NCBI GenBank assembly: GCA_041740995.1
Contig: JBGSKY010000123.1
Coordinates: 1-9,753 of the forward strand
DNA from: JBGSKY01 sp041740995
GTDB taxonomy: Bacteria > Planctomycetota > Planctomycetia > Pirellulales > Pirellulaceae
Direction: 5' to 3'
Length of the DNA: 9,753 nt
Below are positions 6,645 through 9,753 of the stretch, one piece after another. A model generated the notes under the pieces. The model worked only from the letters and a program-made list of their open reading frames with translations, searched no databases and had not been told where the DNA came from. Position 1 is the first letter of the stretch. Each line of letters begins with the position of its first letter. Both the position numbers and the translations under genes were made by a program.

Positions 6645-8639
6645 ATGCTACGCATCGTTTTTACGTTCAGCCTTTTTAACATTTTTGCTTGTGTTGCGTA
6701 CTCACAACCACCCGCGGCGGATGATGACGTACTGCGGGAAGCGATTCTTCCCCTGATTGCCGCTCATGCTGGTGACGTTGGCATTGCGATCGAACATCTG
6801 GAATCAAAAGCGTCGTTTCACTATCGCAGCGACCAGCCGATGCCGACGGCGAGCTTGATCAAGTTGCCTTTGATGGTCGCAGCTTATCATGCCGCCAGTC
6901 GCGAAGAGCTTGATTTGAACAAGGCGATCGTCTTGACGGATGATGATAAGGTGCCAGGCTCAGGCATTCTGACCGACCACTTCTCCAGCGGAGCAACCCT
7001 TGCGCTGCGTGATTACATTCGATTGATGATCCGGGAATCGGACAATACAGCGACCAATGTGGTGATCGACCAAGTCGGTTTGCCAAAGACGGCGGAGCTG
7101 ATGGAATCACTTGGGTTGATGAACACAAAGATGCATTCGAAGGTCTATCGCGGCGATACGACGATCTTTCCGGAACGCAGTCGGTTGTTTGGCATTGGCA
7201 GCACCACGGCTGATGAAATGGTGTCGCTCTTAATGCGGCTTCATGAAAAAGAGTTGACGGATGAAACGAACACGGGGCTGATGATGGACCACCTGAGGGC
7301 TTGCAACGACAACAGCAAATTGGCGCGTTATCTTCCTGAAGGAATGAAGTTGGCTCATAAGACCGGCGCGATTGGCAACTGCCGCACCGATGCGGGCATC
7401 ATCGAAACCGCAACCGGCCCCGTGTTTGTTTGCGTGCTGACCAACAAGAATGAAGATCAAAGCTGGGGGGATGACAACAAAGCGGAAATCTTGTGCGCAA
7501 AGGTCGGACGAATCATCGCGCAGCGGTTCGGCACCGAAGACGTTTCTCAAACATTGCGCAATGGTTCGACAGGTTTGTTGGTGGAGTCATTGCAGCGAAC
7601 CTTGAACGATCGCTTAAAACCATCTCCGGGCTTGGGCGTTGATGGTGACTTTGGACCATCGACCGAATCCGCCGTCGTGCGATTTCAACAAGAACGAAAG
7701 ATTGAACCCACAGGTGTCTTGGACCAGGCTACATGGAAAGAACTCGGCCAGCTGATCGAAGAAGACGAGTCGACCGACGATCCAGAACGGTTCAATGCTG
7801 AAGCCGCAAAAGTTGCGAAGCGACCAGAATCCGTAGTTACCGATCCACCGATCGTCACGAGTAAAGCATGGTTCATTGCGGATGGTCTGACCGCGGAAGA
7901 ACTAAGTAGTTTCAATGCCGACCAGCGACTTCCGCCAGCAAGCACCACGAAAGTCATGACGGCTTACATCGTGACGCAGTTGATCGCGAAAGATCCGACC
8001 GTTGCTGACGAAGTGGTCACTTTTAGCCAAGCCGCCGACAAGACCATCGGATCGTCAAGTGCATTGCGCGCCGGAGAGCAAGTGACGGTTTTGGAGTTGC
8101 TGTATGGCTTAATGCTTCCGTCAGGCAACGACGCGGCCGTCGCTTTCACGGAGCATTTTGGCGAACGGCTCCAAAAGGATCTTGCCGAGAACGAAGATAG
8201 TCCCGCGAAAGCATTCGTCGCTTACATGAACCAAACCGCCAAGACTCTTGGCATGGATTCGACCCACTTCGTTAATCCACACGGACTTCCTAATCCAGAT
8301 CATTTGACCACGGCCGCCGATCTTGGCCGGCTGGCTTTTGCGGCTGCTCAAGACAGTCTGTACCGGAAACTGGTCGCGACTCGGCAGTATGCGTGTACCG
8401 TTGAAAGTCAGCAGGGCTATCGCCGAAACGTCATTTGGCAAAACACAAATCAACTGCTGGAGATTGAAGGATACGATGGTGCCAAAACGGGGACGACCAA
8501 TGCCGCGGGCGCGTGTTTGGTGGCTTCGGGATCACGAGACGAAAAAAAACGAATCGTGATCATCCTTGGGGCATCAGACTCGCGCGCTCGATATGCCGAT
8601 GCGAGAAACTTGTTTCGATGGTCGTTTCAAGATGAATGA
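6645..8639 (+). CDS. Exported three-domain protein: beta-lactamase-like, peptidoglycan-binding, S11 carboxypeptidase
   Basis: Unusual 664-residue fusion of two serine penicillin-recognising domains around a wall-binding module. A signal peptide covers about residues 1-20; Cys16 lies in a poor lipobox (IFAC), so lipidation is doubtful. Domain 1 (about 28-297) is class A beta-lactamase-like with SLIK (Ser70, Lys73), SDN (132-134) and KTG (239-241). The omega-loop glutamate that deacylates beta-lactams is not obvious; the region reads VYRGDTTIFPERSRLFG. Domain 2 (about 304-370) matches the PG_binding_1 repeat, with LQRTLN, VDGDFGPSTESAVVRFQ and GVLDQATW. A charged linker (371-405) leads to domain 3 (about 406-664), a DacA-like S11 peptidase with PASTTK (Ser433, Lys436), SGN (493-495) and KTGTT (614-618). 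S11 enzymes remove the terminal D-Ala from peptidoglycan stem peptides, so domain 3 probably trims wall peptides and releases D-Ala. Domain 1 could be a lactamase, a peptidase or a regulator. It is transcribed divergently from ggt and ends 28 bases from the convergent antiporter gene. Confidence 0.9.
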   Translation: MLRIVFTFSLFNIFACVAYSQPPAADDDVLREAILPLIAAHAGDVGIAIEHLESKASFHYRSDQPMPTASLIKLPLMVAAYHAASREELDLNKAIVLTDDDKVPGSGILTDHFSSGATLALRDYIRLMIRESDNTATNVVIDQVGLPKTAELMESLGLMNTKMHSKVYRGDTTIFPERSRLFGIGSTTADEMVSLLMRLHEKELTDETNTGLMMDHLRACNDNSKLARYLPEGMKLAHKTGAIGNCRTDAGIIETATGPVFVCVLTNKNEDQSWGDDNKAEILCAKVGRIIAQRFGTEDVSQTLRNGSTGLLVESLQRTLNDRLKPSPGLGVDGDFGPSTESAVVRFQQERKIEPTGVLDQATWKELGQLIEEDESTDDPERFNAEAAKVAKRPESVVTDPPIVTSKAWFIADGLTAEELSSFNADQRLPPASTTKVMTAYIVTQLIAKDPTVADEVVTFSQAADKTIGSSSALRAGEQVTVLELLYGLMLPSGNDAAVAFTEHFGERLQKDLAENEDSPAKAFVAYMNQTAKTLGMDSTHFVNPHGLPNPDHLTTAADLGRLAFAAAQDSLYRKLVATRQYACTVESQQGYRRNVIWQNTNQLLEIEGYDGAKTGTTNAAGACLVASGSRDEKKRIVIILGASDSRARYADARNLFRWSFQDE

Positions 8640-8665
8640 TCACGCGAGATGCTCAAGAGACGTGA
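8640..8665. terminator. Weak inverted repeat between convergent genes
   Basis: TCACG at 8640-8644 can pair with CGTGA at 8661-8665 across a 16-base loop, within the 28-base gap between the fusion gene and the antiporter gene. It could act as a weak bidirectional terminator, but the stem is only 5 bp and has no T run, so this rests mainly on its position. Confidence 0.2.
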
Positions 8666-8667
8666 AA

Positions 8668-9753
8668 TTATGCAGTCGAAACTTTGCGTCCAAAAATTCG
8701 CGTGCAAACGATCAACGCGACCAACTGCGTCGGTAACAGATACCACACCGAAACGCCGAAGCCGATCGGTAAGGTTCCGATGACGACACTGACGGCGGCT
8801 GCCAGTGCCGCGTAAGGCGCCTGCGTCAAAACATGAGTCATGTGATCACATCCTGACGACTGCGATGACAGTATTGTGGTATCTGAAATGGGCGAACAAT
8901 GATCACCAAACACGGCGCCCGATAAGACGCCCGCAATCGTCGCTAACAAGACCGGATCATTGAGCGATACATCGCCTTTGAGAGACAGCATTCCGCAAAC
9001 TAAGGGAATGACCATGGGCAATAGAATGCCCATCGTGCCGTAACTCGTTCCGGTGCAGAAGGCGACAAATGCCGCGAGTAAAAACGTGACCGTGGGCGCG
9101 AGTGCTAGCGAGAGCAGTTGTGGGTCTCCACTGGTTTTTTCACCTGGACCGCCCGAAAGGAACCCCGTCAGGTAGTCGGCCGCATACAAGCGACGATCTT
9201 GAAACTGAAAAGGACGTGATGCGACTTCGCCGTTCACGGATCGATCGGATGTCATTCTTGAAAGGGCCGAAGCGGTCCACAGAACCGCAACGGCAGGCAA
9301 AATGATTCGAACACCCGCGGTTGCACCTTCGGTCAAACGTCCGAGCGAAATCGTACGCGTCGACAGCGGTAACCCGATCGCAACGGCCAAACCCACCATC
9401 GCGCCGTATTGAAGCGACACGTTTGAATTTGCGGAACCAATGATTTGACGCAGTCGCTCGAAACCGGTCATCGTCGGCGCGACTCCACCGGCGGCTTGTT
9501 CGGTGATAGCCTGCAGGCCGGTTACATAAAGCGCGGCAACCACAACAAGCAGCATCGTGATGATCGGGACGACCGCGAAAAGCCAGCGGAAGCGTTGGTA
9601 GGAGCCCGAAGCGATTTCTGCGCCCTCGTCGTCATTCGCTTCAACATATTCAGTGGCAACACATTCCGCCTCAGCTTCGCGCATCGCTCCGAAGTCTCGT
9701 TGCATCATTACCGTGATGGGCACCAAGAACAGCGACATCAATACATAAAAACG
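8668..9753 (-). CDS. NhaC-type Na+/H+ antiporter family protein, C-terminal part
   Basis: Multi-pass inner-membrane protein of the Na+/H+ antiporter family (NhaC type), whose members exchange Na+ for protons or couple ion exchange to organic acids. The frame is open to the right edge (the outermost codons read R-F-Y-V-L-M), so the N-terminal part is missing and 361 residues are visible. The best markers are FCTGTSYGTMGILLPM and, about 80 residues from the C terminus, GAVFGDHCSPISDTTI, the family's conserved ion-site region, followed by CDHMTHVLTQAPYA. Several hydrophobic spans are clear, for example about 53-75, 110-125, 145-160, 210-230, 235-252, 263-280, 308-330 and 333-347, counted from the internal TTG codon at 9741. 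Two features look unusual: an acidic hydrophilic loop (about 21-48, rich in Glu, Asp and Ala) and a polar stretch of about 25 residues at 163-186, before YLTGFL, where relatives are shorter. It is convergent with the fusion gene. Substrate is unknown; amino acid or organic acid coupling is possible but unsupported. Confidence 0.85.
   Translation of the reverse strand, partial: RFYVLMSLFLVPITVMMQRDFGAMREAEAECVATEYVEANDDEGAEIASGSYQRFRWLFAVVPIITMLLVVVAALYVTGLQAITEQAAGGVAPTMTGFERLRQIIGSANSNVSLQYGAMVGLAVAIGLPLSTRTISLGRLTEGATAGVRIILPAVAVLWTASALSRMTSDRSVNGEVASRPFQFQDRRLYAADYLTGFLSGGPGEKTSGDPQLLSLALAPTVTFLLAAFVAFCTGTSYGTMGILLPMVIPLVCGMLSLKGDVSLNDPVLLATIAGVLSGAVFGDHCSPISDTTILSSQSSGCDHMTHVLTQAPYAALAAAVSVVIGTLPIGFGVSVWYLLPTQLVALIVCTRIFGRKVSTA

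Overview
The window looks like chromosomal DNA from a planctomycete of the Pirellulaceae/Rhodopirellula type. This is an inference from moderate-to-high GC, weak or absent Shine-Dalgarno sites, a PEP-CTERM surface protein, and a run of enzymes that almost all carry export signals. The palindrome CGATCG is also strikingly frequent (about 17 copies counted by eye). No rRNA, tRNA or CRISPR array is visible.

Layout, left to right. Positions 1-85 (+) are the 3' end of a group II intron: domain V, domain VI and the 3' splice boundary. The rest of the intron lies outside the window. Eleven bases further on is the stop codon of a convergent minus-strand gene for a PEP-CTERM secreted protein (97-1080). 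A gap of about 600 bases (1081-1680) with no convincing gene follows. Next comes a minus-strand run of three genes transcribed from 6475 down to 1681: gamma-glutamyltranspeptidase (GGT), an N-acyl-D-amino-acid deacylase, and an unusually long glutamate/aspartate racemase-like protein with an apparent signal peptide. A 169-base divergent region separates this run from a plus-strand gene (6645-8639). That gene encodes an exported three-module protein: class A beta-lactamase-like serine hydrolase, peptidoglycan-binding domain, and S11 D,D-carboxypeptidase. A convergent minus-strand NhaC-type antiporter gene (8668-9753) is cut by the right edge.

The three-gene run is the most interesting part. 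GGT cleaves gamma-glutamyl bonds, the deacylase frees D-amino acids from N-acyl-D-amino acids, and the racemase interconverts D- and L-glutamate or aspartate. All three appear to be exported, and the last two coding regions abut as TGA-ATG. I infer an extracytoplasmic pathway that releases D-amino acids, perhaps D-glutamate from peptidoglycan fragments or gamma-linked glutamyl polymers, and converts them to the L form. The divergent peptidoglycan-directed fusion protein fits a cell-wall theme. Each family assignment is well supported by motifs, but the pathway itself, and the export of a racemase normally found in the cytoplasm, are inferences.
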